DNA of 64,000 nt from CAYQQQ01 sp964420125 (GTDB lineage: Bacteria > Actinomycetota > Acidimicrobiia > Acidimicrobiales > Microtrichaceae), in contig CAYQQQ010000001.1 in assembly GCA_964420125.1 (NCBI GenBank), positions 248,001 through 312,000 on the forward strand, read 5' to 3'. A program made the translations under genes and the position numbers. Numbering within the stretch: the stretch's first letter is position 1; each line of letters starts with the position of its first letter. Below, in pieces: positions 25,367 through 33,795 of the stretch. The notes beneath the pieces are model-generated. The model saw only the letters and a program-made list of their open reading frames with translations. It did no database searches and was not told where the DNA came from.

Positions 25367-26185
25367 ATGACATCGGTCACGTCACAGCTCGACGAGGCCC
25401 GGGAGCGCTTCTGGACCGACGGCGCCTGCCTGGTCCGCGACGCGCTCCCACCCGCGGCCCTCGCCGCGGCACGAGCCGCGGTCGACGGACTCGAGGGCAC
25501 CGACGCCCTCGCGGATCTCAGCGCCCTGGCATCCGCGACCGAGGCTCCCCGCTTCCGCGCAGGGGTGGACCACTGGCGCACCAGCGCGGCCTTCCTCGAG
25601 CTGGCCACCACCGGCGTCCTGCCCACCATCGCCGCCGCCGTGCTCGACACCCCTCGGTTGTGGCTCTACGAGGACAGCGTGCTGGTGAAGGATCCTGGCT
25701 CCACGGTGCCCACCCGCTGGCACACCGACGACGGGTACTTCCACGTGCAGGGACGCCAGCTGGCCACCATGTGGGTGGCCCTCGACCCCGCCCCACCGGC
25801 TGCCGGTGCGTTGCGCTTCCTGCGTGGCTCCCACCTGGTGCCCGCCCGCTACCGGCCGACGCTGTTCGTGATCGAGGACCCGATCCCTGGCACGGAGGGG
25901 GAGATGCCGCCGCAGCCCGACCCCGACGACCCCGACGTGTTCGGCTTCGACCTCGCCGCCGGCGACCTGACCGTGCACCACTCGGCCGCCCTGCACGCCG
26001 CCGACGGGAACCGCACCGCCACCCCCCGCCGGGCGCTGTCGATCCGCTACTGCGGCGAGGACGCCGTCGTGCGGGTGAAGCCGGGAGCCCCGCCCAAGCC
26101 CGGCTTCGACGACGTGGTCCCGGGATCCCCGCTGGCGGAGGTCGCGGAGCACCTCGGCCTGCCCGAGGCGACGCCGGCACCGTGA
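25367..26185 (+). CDS. Phytanoyl-CoA dioxygenase (PhyH) family protein
   Basis: 272 residues of the Fe(II)/2-oxoglutarate PhyH family. The iron ligands are visible as RWHTDDGYFHVQ (H and D) and the distal His in DLTVHHSAALHAADGN, with the 2-oxoglutarate-binding Arg in PRRALSIRY. PhyH enzymes hydroxylate acyl-CoA or small-molecule carbons. It is first in an operon in which each gene overlaps or abuts the next. The start is set by the leaderless TATGCT promoter. Its stop overlaps the sulfotransferase GTG as GTGA. Confidence 0.85.
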   Translation: MTSVTSQLDEARERFWTDGACLVRDALPPAALAAARAAVDGLEGTDALADLSALASATEAPRFRAGVDHWRTSAAFLELATTGVLPTIAAAVLDTPRLWLYEDSVLVKDPGSTVPTRWHTDDGYFHVQGRQLATMWVALDPAPPAAGALRFLRGSHLVPARYRPTLFVIEDPIPGTEGEMPPQPDPDDPDVFGFDLAAGDLTVHHSAALHAADGNRTATPRRALSIRYCGEDAVVRVKPGAPPKPGFDDVVPGSPLAEVAEHLGLPEATPAP

Positions 26186-27447
26186 GCAGCGACGCCGGCG
26201 ACATCCGCATCGAGGACCTGCGCGCGCCGAGGCGCACGCCTGACGAGCAGGCCGTCCACGACTACGCCGTCGGGCTGGAGGTCGACCTCGATCCCCACCG
26301 GATCCTCGCCGAGGCCCGGCGCACCAGCGGTCTCGACGACCTGGGGGACCCGACCGTGGAGGACCGCCTGGCCGCCCAGGTGGCCGCCGTGGAAGCCGAC
26401 ACCGGCCTCTCGGGTGTGGGCAGGTTGATCGTGCGGAACCGGCTCGTGGGTCTGCTCCAGGCACGACTTCGCTTCGAGGACCACCTGCGCCGCCATCCCG
26501 AAGCGCTGGAGGTGGAGCTCGAGGCGCCGGTGGTCGTGGTGGGCCTGCCCCGGTCGGGCACCACGCACCTCGTGAACCTCCTGGCCGCCGACCCGCGCCT
26601 GCGCTCGCTGCCCTGGTGGGAGTGCGTGGAGCCGACCCCGTTCCCCGGGGACGGGCCGGGACGCGACGGCGTCGATCCCCGCTACCTGCGCTGCCTGGCC
26701 GGCTACGAAGCCGCGACCGCCGTCGCCCCGCTGGTCAACCTCATGCACGACCGCCACCCCTCCACCATCGAGGAGGAGTGCGAGCTCATGGACCTCGACC
26801 TGTGCTCCTACACCCTGGAGTGGCACGCCCGCGTGCCCGGCTGGCGGGACCACTACCTCGGCCTCGACCAGGACGCCCACTACGCCTTCCTGCGACGGGA
26901 GCTGCAGGTGCTGACCCACCTGCGCGGCCCTCGCCGCTGGGTGCTCAAGACCCCTCAGCACCTCGAGCAGCTGGGGCCCCTGATGCGCACCTTCCCCGAC
27001 GCCACCGTCGCCTTCACGCTGCGCGACCCGGTGGCCGTGCTGCAGTCGGCGATCACCATGCTGGCCTACGGCGACCGGGTTCGTCGGGTGGACGTGGAGC
27101 CCGACGCACTGGCCGCCTACTGGTCCGATCGGATCGAGCAGCTGCTCCGCGCCGGTGTGCGGGACCTGGACCTCGTGCCACCCGAACGGCGGGTGGAGGT
27201 GGAGTTCGGCACGTTCATGGGCGACGAGATGGGCACGGTGGAGCGGATCCTGGCCGTGGCGGGCCTCTCCTTCGACGACGAGGTCCGGCGGTCGGTGGAG
27301 GGCTACCGCGTAGCCCATCCCCGCGGTCGCGGAGGGCGCATCGTCTACGACCTGCGCGCCGACTTCGGTCTCGAACCCGACGCCGTGCGCCGGCGCTTCG
27401 CCTTCTACTTCGAGCGGTTCCCGCAGGTGCGAGCGGAGGTGGACTGA
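26182..27447 (+). CDS. Sulfotransferase family protein
   Basis: 421 residues. The 5'-phosphosulfate loop VVVGLPRSGTTH is at about residue 120, after a ~115-residue N-terminal helical region. WVLKTPQHLEQLGPLMRTFPDATVAFTLRDPVAVLQS is the 3'-phosphate-binding region of Sulfotransf_3-type enzymes. It would transfer sulfate from PAPS to an alcohol. The GTG start overlaps the PhyH stop, so the hydroxyl made by the dioxygenase could be the acceptor; this is inference. The next gene starts 2 bp after its stop. Confidence 0.88.
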   Translation: MSSDAGDIRIEDLRAPRRTPDEQAVHDYAVGLEVDLDPHRILAEARRTSGLDDLGDPTVEDRLAAQVAAVEADTGLSGVGRLIVRNRLVGLLQARLRFEDHLRRHPEALEVELEAPVVVVGLPRSGTTHLVNLLAADPRLRSLPWWECVEPTPFPGDGPGRDGVDPRYLRCLAGYEAATAVAPLVNLMHDRHPSTIEEECELMDLDLCSYTLEWHARVPGWRDHYLGLDQDAHYAFLRRELQVLTHLRGPRRWVLKTPQHLEQLGPLMRTFPDATVAFTLRDPVAVLQSAITMLAYGDRVRRVDVEPDALAAYWSDRIEQLLRAGVRDLDLVPPERRVEVEFGTFMGDEMGTVERILAVAGLSFDDEVRRSVEGYRVAHPRGRGGRIVYDLRADFGLEPDAVRRRFAFYFERFPQVRAEVD

Positions 27448-27449
27448 TC

Positions 27450-28490
27450 ATGCAACAGGTCCGAGTGCACGGACCCGGCGAGGTCCGCCTCGACGACGTG
27501 GACCCTCCCCGACCCGGGCCACGCGACGCCGTGGTGCGAGTGGCGGCCTGCGGGATCTGCGGCTCCGACCTCGGCTACATCCGCATGGGTGGGCTCGTCG
27601 GTCCGGGCGGGGCCCCCATGCCCCTCGGCCACGAGATGTCCGGGGTGGTGGAGGAGGTCGGCGCCGAGGTGACGTCCGTGGCCCCCGGGGACCGAGTGGT
27701 GGTGCACCCCGGCGACGACGAGCTGGGCCGCATCGGCAACGGCTCGGCCGAGGGAGGGTTGGCGCCGCGGCTGCTGGTGCGCGACGCCGCCCGAGGTGAC
27801 CGGCTCGTTCCCGTGCCTCCCGAGCTGCCCCTCGAGGTCGCGGCGCTCGCCGAGCCGCTGGCGGTGGGGATTCGGGCCGTCGACCAGGCGGAGGTGCGTC
27901 CCGGCCAGTCGGTGGCGGTCTTCGGCTGCGGGCCGATCGGCTTGGCGTCGGTGGCGACCTTGCTCGACCGTGGCATCGACGACGTGGTGGCGGTCGAGGT
28001 GAGCCCGACCCGCCGCGACCTGGCGATCGAGCTGGGGGCACGCCACGCCGTCGACCCCACCACCACCGACGTGTTCGACGTGCTGGCCGAGCTGCACGGC
28101 ACCACGCCGTTCATGTTCGGTCCCGCACCCGCCACCGACGCCTTCATCGAGGCATCCGGGTCGGATCGGGTGATCACCGAGGTCATCGAGCGTTGCCGAC
28201 CGGGGGCACACCTGTGCGTGGTGGCGCTGCACCACCAACCCGTCCCCGTCAGCTTCCTGCTGGTGCTCATGAAGCAGCTCACCATCCGCGGCTCCATGGA
28301 GTACCCGCCGCGCTTCGCCGACGCAGTGGACCTGCTCGCCCGGCGGGACCTGTCCCCGATGGTCACCCACCGGTTCCCCCTCGATCGCGTCGACGACGCA
28401 CTGGCGCTGCTCGAAGGCGGGGGCGACTGCGGCAAGGTGATGATCACCGTCGACCAGGCGGGGACCGATGCCGTCGGAGCGGCACCGTGA
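27450..28490 (+). CDS. Zinc-dependent alcohol dehydrogenase (MDR family)
   Basis: 346 residues. Catalytic zinc ligands appear in CGICGSD and GHEMSGVVEEVG, and the NAD-binding fold as VAVFGCGPIGLASVATLL followed by VVAVEVSPTRRDLAIELGA. The four-cysteine structural zinc loop is absent; its place holds HPGDDELGRIGNGSAEGG. The C-terminus has the family pattern ITVDQAG. It lies 2 bp after the sulfotransferase and overlaps the metallo-hydrolase start as GTGA. It would oxidise or reduce an alcohol/carbonyl in the same pathway. Confidence 0.88.
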   Translation: MQQVRVHGPGEVRLDDVDPPRPGPRDAVVRVAACGICGSDLGYIRMGGLVGPGGAPMPLGHEMSGVVEEVGAEVTSVAPGDRVVVHPGDDELGRIGNGSAEGGLAPRLLVRDAARGDRLVPVPPELPLEVAALAEPLAVGIRAVDQAEVRPGQSVAVFGCGPIGLASVATLLDRGIDDVVAVEVSPTRRDLAIELGARHAVDPTTTDVFDVLAELHGTTPFMFGPAPATDAFIEASGSDRVITEVIERCRPGAHLCVVALHHQPVPVSFLLVLMKQLTIRGSMEYPPRFADAVDLLARRDLSPMVTHRFPLDRVDDALALLEGGGDCGKVMITVDQAGTDAVGAAP

Positions 28491-29755
28491 CCGCGACGGT
28501 GGGTGGTCTGCCGCTGCACCGGCGACGCCCCGGCGCCGAGGCCATCCGAGCGGCCACGGACGCACCGGCGGTGGACCTCGGCGACGGCATCTGGATGTCG
28601 CCCGGGCTGTCGAACTCCTACCTGGTCACCACCTCTGCCGGTCGGATCGTCCTCAACACCGGCATGGGGTTCGAAGCGCCGCTGCACCGTGACGCGTTCG
28701 ACGCCGTGGATACCTCGCCGACCCGCTACGTGGTGCTCACCCAAGGGCACTACGACCACGTCGGGGGCGTCGACCGCTTCCTGGAGCCGGGCACCGACGT
28801 GGTCGCCCAGGCGTCCTTCGACACCTGGCGGGCGGACAACGAACGCCTGGAGGCGTTCCGGGTGGCGAACGCCGGCTTCGCCTGGATGCACGCCATCATG
28901 GCGGCGCTCGAGCACGCGCAGCACCGCGAGGACGGCGTGCCCGCCCAGTCACGCCCGGAGCCGACCGTCGTGTTCGACGACCACCTCGTGCTGGAAGAGG
29001 GCGGTCGACGACTCGAGCTGCTGTCCACCCCCGGCGGGGAGACCACCGACTCACTGGTGGTGTGGCTGCCGGAGGAGCGGATCGCCTTCACGGGCAACCT
29101 GCTCGGACCGCTGTTCGGCCACATCCCCAACCTGGTGACGATGCGGGGCGACCGCTACCGCGACGCGCTCGACTACGTGGCCTCCGTGCAGCGGGTGATC
29201 GACCTTCGGCCCCGCCGCCTGATCACCGGCCACTTCGACCCCGTCGACGGCACCGACGTCATCACCGCCGAGCTCACCCGCCTCCGCGACGCCACCCGAT
29301 GGATCCACGACCGCACCGTGGAGGGCATGAACGACGGCCGTGACGTGCACGACCTGATGGCCTCGATCTCGCTGCCCGACGAGCTCGCCGTGGGCGAGGG
29401 CTACGGCAAGGTCGCCTGGAACGTGCGTGCGATCTGGGAGAACTACGCCGGCTGGTTCCACCACCGCTCCACCACCGAGCTCTACCCGACACCGCCCTCG
29501 GCGGTCGCCGCCGACGTGGCGGCCGCGGCGGGTGCCGAGGCCCTGGTGGCGGCAGCCCGTCGCCGCCTCGGAGGCGGCGACGCCGTCGCGGCACTCCATC
29601 TGACCGACCTCGTCCTGGAGGCCGAGCCCGGCCATGAGGGCGCCGCCGCCGTGGCCGCCGAGGCCCACGAGCGTCTTCTGGAGCAGAGCGAGAACTTCTG
29701 GGAGACGGCCTGGCTGCGCCGGGAGCTGGACCGCCTGCGATCGGATGGTCGGTGA
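28487..29755 (+). CDS. Alkylsulfatase-like MBL-fold metallo-hydrolase
   Basis: 422 residues. The N-terminal metallo-beta-lactamase domain has LTQGHYDHVGGVDRF at about residues 83-97, where Gln replaces the first His of HxHxDH, then later PGGETTDSLVVW and TGHFDPVDG. From about residue 310 the sequence VRAIWENYAGWFHHRSTTELYP and PTPPSAV matches the alkyl-sulfatase dimerisation domain of the SdsA1 type, followed by a helical C-terminal segment. Alkylsulfatases cleave alkyl sulfate esters. The altered metal motif leaves the activity uncertain. The GTG start overlaps the ADH stop; the stop overlaps the SDR start. Confidence 0.75.
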   Translation: MTATVGGLPLHRRRPGAEAIRAATDAPAVDLGDGIWMSPGLSNSYLVTTSAGRIVLNTGMGFEAPLHRDAFDAVDTSPTRYVVLTQGHYDHVGGVDRFLEPGTDVVAQASFDTWRADNERLEAFRVANAGFAWMHAIMAALEHAQHREDGVPAQSRPEPTVVFDDHLVLEEGGRRLELLSTPGGETTDSLVVWLPEERIAFTGNLLGPLFGHIPNLVTMRGDRYRDALDYVASVQRVIDLRPRRLITGHFDPVDGTDVITAELTRLRDATRWIHDRTVEGMNDGRDVHDLMASISLPDELAVGEGYGKVAWNVRAIWENYAGWFHHRSTTELYPTPPSAVAADVAAAAGAEALVAAARRRLGGGDAVAALHLTDLVLEAEPGHEGAAAVAAEAHERLLEQSENFWETAWLRRELDRLRSDGR

Positions 29756-30501
29756 ACAACGTCGCCACCTTCGACTTCGCCGGAACCGCCGTGCTGGTGA
29801 CCGGCGGGACCAGCGGGATCGGCCACGCCGTGGCCGGCGCCTTCGCCGATGCGGGAGCGACCGTGACCGTCACCGGCACCAGAGCCTCCCCTGATGAGTA
29901 CGACGTGGACCTCGACGGGTTCGCCTACCGACGGCTCGACCTGGCGCGTCCCGACGGCATGGAGGAGCTCGTCGACGGGCTCGGCCGGTTGGACGTGCTG
30001 GTCAACAACGCGGGGGCGAACTTCCCCGGCGGCCGCGACGAGTGGGATCCCCTCGGCTTCGCCGACGCACTGGCGATCAACCTGACCGGGGCGATGCGCC
30101 TGAGCGTCGCCTGTCGGTCGCTGCTGGCCACCAGCACGATGGAAGGCGGCGCCAGCGTGGTGAACCTGGCCTCCATGTCGGCGTTCCGGGCGGTTCCGCT
30201 GGTGCCCGGCTACAGCTCGGCCAAAGCGGGTGTGGTGGCCCTCACCCGCAACCTGGCAGTGCACTGGGTGGAGGACGGCACGAGGGTGAACGCCGTGGCC
30301 CCCGGGCTGATCGACACGCCGATGACCGCCCCCATGGCCTCCATGCCCGAGCTGCTGGAAGGAGAGCTCCGGCACGTGCCCATGGGCCGGATGGGCACCA
30401 CCGACGACGTCGCGTCCGCCGTGCTGTTCCTCAGCAGCTCGGCGGCCCGCTACATCACCGGTTCGGTGCTGGCCGTCGACGGCGGCTACCTGGCGACTTG
30501 A
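29752..30501 (+). CDS. SDR family NAD(P)-dependent oxidoreductase
   Basis: 249 residues. TGGTSGIGHAVAGAFADAG is the cofactor loop; NNAG, the Ser in NLASMSAF and YSSAK form the active site; and ITGSVLAVDGGY ends the fold. It is the last gene of the five-gene operon, with a GTG start overlapping the metallo-hydrolase stop. A perfect GGGGCC/GGCCCC hairpin follows its stop. A role in oxidising the alcohol released or formed by the upstream enzymes is plausible. Confidence 0.9.
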   Translation: MNNVATFDFAGTAVLVTGGTSGIGHAVAGAFADAGATVTVTGTRASPDEYDVDLDGFAYRRLDLARPDGMEELVDGLGRLDVLVNNAGANFPGGRDEWDPLGFADALAINLTGAMRLSVACRSLLATSTMEGGASVVNLASMSAFRAVPLVPGYSSAKAGVVALTRNLAVHWVEDGTRVNAVAPGLIDTPMTAPMASMPELLEGELRHVPMGRMGTTDDVASAVLFLSSSAARYITGSVLAVDGGYLAT

Positions 30502-30516
30502 GGGGCCTCGGGCCCC
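30502..30516 (+). terminator. Short GC hairpin after SDR stop
   Basis: GGGGCC and GGCCCC surround a 3-nt TCG loop directly after the SDR stop codon at 30499-30501. There is no T-tract. The position between two convergent operons fits a terminator. Confidence 0.35.
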
Positions 30517-30548
30517 ACGGGAGGCGCCGTCGCCGGCACAGCTGGCGC

Positions 30549-31766
30549 TCACCCCCAGATGGCGTCCAGCAGGTTCATCCGCACCGAGCGCATGGCGGGG
30601 ACCAGGGCCCCACCGACGGCCACCCCCACCAGCACCAGCGCGTCGCGCAGCAGGATCCGCCCGGTCAGGGCGAGGGTCACCGGCCCCACCGGGAACTCGA
30701 ACGGTCGCTGCTGCACCACCGGCACGGCCACGAAGGCGAACAGCAGCGCACCCGCCACGACTCCCATGACGGCGAACACGATGGCCCTCATCACGTAGCT
30801 GAGCACCACGGCGCCGTTGGTGATGCCGATGGCCCGCTGGATGCCGATGGTGCGCCGCTTGGAGACCAGGTCGATGTAGGTGACGATGAAGACCACGATC
30901 ACCGCCACGGCCAGGGAGACCGCCCCGAGGATCTTGCCGACGACGTCGAAGGACTTGGTGAGGTCCGCGATGACCGCGTCGAGCACCGTCCAGGACTCGT
31001 AGGTGACGTCGGGGCGCTCAGCGATCAGCTGGTCGATCACCTCCTGCTCGGTGCCCACCGGTTCGGTGCGGAGGTAGATCGAGGACACCTTGCCGACGAG
31101 CTGGGGCACCACCGCCTCGGCGGCCTCTCGGGTGAGGAAGGCCCGCTGGTCGGCCTGGGCGAAGCCGGTCTCGTAGACGCCCGACACCGTGAAGGCCCGG
31201 GTCGTCCCTCCGAGGAACGCCACCTGCACCTCGTCGCCCACGTGCACGTCCTGCAGCGAGGCGCGGTAGGAGGGATCGTCGGTCTGGTCGGCCCCCGCGA
31301 TCCCGACGCCCAGCACGATCGAGTCCGTGCTGCCCGGCTCCAGCCACTCCCCCTCGATCATCTCCTCGGGCGTGGTGAACGTCGCCGCGAAGGACTCGGG
31401 CTCCACAGCCAGCACCGACCAGGACCCGGTGCGCGCGCCGGAGCTCACCTGGGAGCCCGCCATCACGGTCGGGGTGACCGCCTCGACCGCTTCCACCTCC
31501 TCCGCATCGGCCACCATCCCCTCGGGGTCCGCAACGGTCAGCGACGTGCCCGACGGCGTGATGACGACGTTGGCGGTGAGGTGGTCGCGCAGCTGGCTGC
31601 GGATCTGCTCGTTGGCACCCTCGATGAGCGACGGCACGAAGATGAGCTGGATGTACACCGCGCTCATCACGAGCAAGGTGAGCAGCGTGACGCCCAGGTT
31701 GCCCCGTGTCAGCGAGCGCCATGTGGTGAACAGCGCCACCCGGATCGTGCGGACCAGGCGGTTCAC
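30549..31766 (-). CDS. ABC transporter permease, FtsX/MacB type
   Basis: 405 residues. TM helix 1 lies at about residues 20-40 (LGVTLLTLLVMSAVYIQLIF), followed by a ~230-residue extracytoplasmic MacB-like domain and a C-terminal FtsX block of three helices (VSLAVAVIVVFIVTYIDLVSKRRTIGIQRAIGIT). This is the half-size mechanotransmission-type permease of the LolCDE/MacB superfamily. The GTG start overlaps the ATPase stop as GTGA. The cargo is unknown. Confidence 0.9.
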   Translation of the reverse strand: MNRLVRTIRVALFTTWRSLTRGNLGVTLLTLLVMSAVYIQLIFVPSLIEGANEQIRSQLRDHLTANVVITPSGTSLTVADPEGMVADAEEVEAVEAVTPTVMAGSQVSSGARTGSWSVLAVEPESFAATFTTPEEMIEGEWLEPGSTDSIVLGVGIAGADQTDDPSYRASLQDVHVGDEVQVAFLGGTTRAFTVSGVYETGFAQADQRAFLTREAAEAVVPQLVGKVSSIYLRTEPVGTEQEVIDQLIAERPDVTYESWTVLDAVIADLTKSFDVVGKILGAVSLAVAVIVVFIVTYIDLVSKRRTIGIQRAIGITNGAVVLSYVMRAIVFAVMGVVAGALLFAFVAVPVVQQRPFEFPVGPVTLALTGRILLRDALVLVGVAVGGALVPAMRSVRMNLLDAIWG

Positions 31767-32449
31767 GGCTCCGGCTCCGACAGCTCGCCGTCCTTCAGGT
31801 GCACCACGGTCCTGGCGTACCGGCGGTGGTCGGGATCGTGGGACACGAACACGATCGTCACTCCCAGCGTCTCGTTCATCTGCACGAGAGCGTCCATGAC
31901 CTGTTCGGTGGCGCGCGTGTCGAGGTTGCCCGTGGGCTCGTCCGCGAAGAGCAGGGTCGGGTTGTTGACCAGCGCGCGGGCGATGGCCACCCTCTGCTGC
32001 TGGCCGCCGGAGAGCTCCGACGGCCGGTGGGTGGCCCGGTCGGTCAGCCCGAGGAGCTCCATCAGCTCGGCAGCGCGACGGCGGCAGACCTGCTTGCTCC
32101 GCCCCAGCATCAGGTGCGGCAGGTACACGTTCTCCTCGGCGGTCAGCTCCGCCAGCAGCGCGTACTCCTGGAACACGTAGCCGAACCGCTCGAGGCGGAG
32201 CGCCGAACGCTCGGACTCCCGCAGGGAGCTGACATCGGTGCCGTCGAGCTCGATGGTGCCACCGGTGGGGCGGTCGATCAGGCCGAGGTTGCGCAGGAGC
32301 GTCGACTTGCCGGACCCGCTGCGGCCCATGATGCACACCGAGTCGCCGGTGGCGACGTCGAAGGTCACGTCCCGCAGGGCGTGCACTGCGGCGTCACCGG
32401 TGCCGTAGGTGCGATCGAGGTGGCGGATCGCCAGCGCCGGCGCGCTCAC
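31763..32449 (-). CDS. ABC transporter ATP-binding protein, LolD/MacB type
   Basis: 228 residues. Walker A is GRSGSGKSTL, the Q loop is in FGYVFQEYALL, the signature is LSGGQQQRVAIARAL, Walker B is LLFADEPTGNLD and the H loop is VSHD. The FADEPTGNLD form is characteristic of MacB/LolD/FtsE-type ATPases, which fits the FtsX-like permease it overlaps. The GTG start overlaps the stop of the upstream hydrolase gene. Confidence 0.93.
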   Translation of the reverse strand: MSAPALAIRHLDRTYGTGDAAVHALRDVTFDVATGDSVCIMGRSGSGKSTLLRNLGLIDRPTGGTIELDGTDVSSLRESERSALRLERFGYVFQEYALLAELTAEENVYLPHLMLGRSKQVCRRRAAELMELLGLTDRATHRPSELSGGQQQRVAIARALVNNPTLLFADEPTGNLDTRATEQVMDALVQMNETLGVTIVFVSHDPDHRRYARTVVHLKDGELSEPEP

Positions 32450-33717
32450 CGGGAACGATCCCCTGACAGCTCGCCGGCGAGCACCTCACCCAGCTCGTCG
32501 TCCACCGCCGCCTCCACCGCCTCTGCACCGATCTCGCCCCTCGCTCCCTCGATGTGGGCGGCGTGGACGGCGTCGAGGAAGCGCGCCACCGCATCGACCA
32601 CCGCGTTGGCCCGGATCGAGGCGAAGGTCTCGAAGGCGTGCTGGGCGCCGCACAGCTCGAGGTAGTAGACGGGCTCCGCCGACACCGCCCGCAGCCGCTC
32701 CACGAAGTCCCGCGCGTCCTCGACCGGTGCCAGCACGTCCTTGTCGCCGTGGACCACGAAGAAGGGCGGCGCACCCGAGTGGACCTGGTCGAGCGGGGAG
32801 GCCAACGCCCAGGCGGCAGGATCCTCGTCGGGGTCGGACTTCATCACCACCGGCGCCAGGAAGCGCGGGACGGTCTCCGCCGGCCACGTGCCGTTGCGGT
32901 TCGTGAAGTCGTACACGCCGTAGAAGGGCACCGCGGCCTGCACCGACGTGTCGGCCTCCTCGAAGCCCGGTTGCAGATCGGGCCGCCCCGCGGTGAGCGC
33001 GGTCAGCGCCGTGAGATGACCGCCCGCCGACCCGCCGGTCACGGCCACGAAGTCCGGGTCGATGCCGTAGTCGTCGGCGTGCTCGCGGACCCATGCGATG
33101 GCCCGCTTCACGTCCACGAGGTGGTCGGGGAAGGTGGCCAGCGGGCTGAGCCGGTAGTCGACGTTGCAGCACACCCATCCCTGGGAGGCCATCTCCTTCA
33201 TCAGCAGCTGGCCCTGGCGGTCCTTGAAGCCCAGCACCCATCCCCCGCCGTGCACCTGCACCAGCGCCGGTCGGCGCACGCCGGGCTCCACCGCCACGTC
33301 CGGTGCGTGCACGTCGAGCCGCAGCGGCCGTCCCCCGGCGCGGGCGAAGGTGACGTGGCGGTCCACCCGCACGGGCAGCGGCGCGCGCTCCGGACGTTCG
33401 TGGCGGAGCTCCCGGAGGGCCTCGCGGATCTCGTGGCGGGCGGCGAAGCTCTGGCGGATCGTGGCGGCCAGACCCACCCACGACGCCAAGGTGATGGCGA
33501 GACCCACCCGGCCGGGTCGGCTCCGAAGCGCTCCGCGGGAGGCGAACACCGCCGTGGCCAGGACCTGCCAGACGAGGTGGAACGGCGCGAGCTCGATGGT
33601 GATCCACGAGGCGAAGAAGCTCCAGCCGAACAGCCAGCGGTTGTCCCTCGCCGGCCGATAGGCGTTGAGCGTGTAGGCGGCACCGTTGATCGACACGACG
33701 AGGTAGGCCCAACCCAT
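32446..33717 (-). CDS. Membrane-anchored alpha/beta-hydrolase (HSL-like esterase)
   Basis: 423 residues. Two or three N-terminal TM helices (residues ~1-95) are followed by a hormone-sensitive-lipase-like hydrolase domain with oxyanion motif VHGGGWVLG, nucleophile elbow GGSAGGH, Asp in VHGDKDVLAP and catalytic His in GAQHAFETF. It resembles actinobacterial Lip esterases (LipN/LipM type), but a membrane-embedded N-terminus is less common. It is the first gene of an operon with the ABC/FtsX pair, so the esterase and the transporter may act on the same envelope lipid. Confidence 0.82.
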   Translation of the reverse strand: MGWAYLVVSINGAAYTLNAYRPARDNRWLFGWSFFASWITIELAPFHLVWQVLATAVFASRGALRSRPGRVGLAITLASWVGLAATIRQSFAARHEIREALRELRHERPERAPLPVRVDRHVTFARAGGRPLRLDVHAPDVAVEPGVRRPALVQVHGGGWVLGFKDRQGQLLMKEMASQGWVCCNVDYRLSPLATFPDHLVDVKRAIAWVREHADDYGIDPDFVAVTGGSAGGHLTALTALTAGRPDLQPGFEEADTSVQAAVPFYGVYDFTNRNGTWPAETVPRFLAPVVMKSDPDEDPAAWALASPLDQVHSGAPPFFVVHGDKDVLAPVEDARDFVERLRAVSAEPVYYLELCGAQHAFETFASIRANAVVDAVARFLDAVHAAHIEGARGEIGAEAVEAAVDDELGEVLAGELSGDRSR

Positions 33718-33795
33718 GTCCGCCAGTCTCGCCGCTGCCCGGCTGTTTCACCACCTCCGGCCGTCAACCGCCGACGGCACCGGCCGACCGCACCA

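Noticed and set aside
25660..26181. N-terminal extension of the sulfotransferase through the PhyH gene
   Set aside because: The frame is open but antithetic to PhyH coding; GTG 26182 overlaps the PhyH stop in the pattern used throughout this operon.
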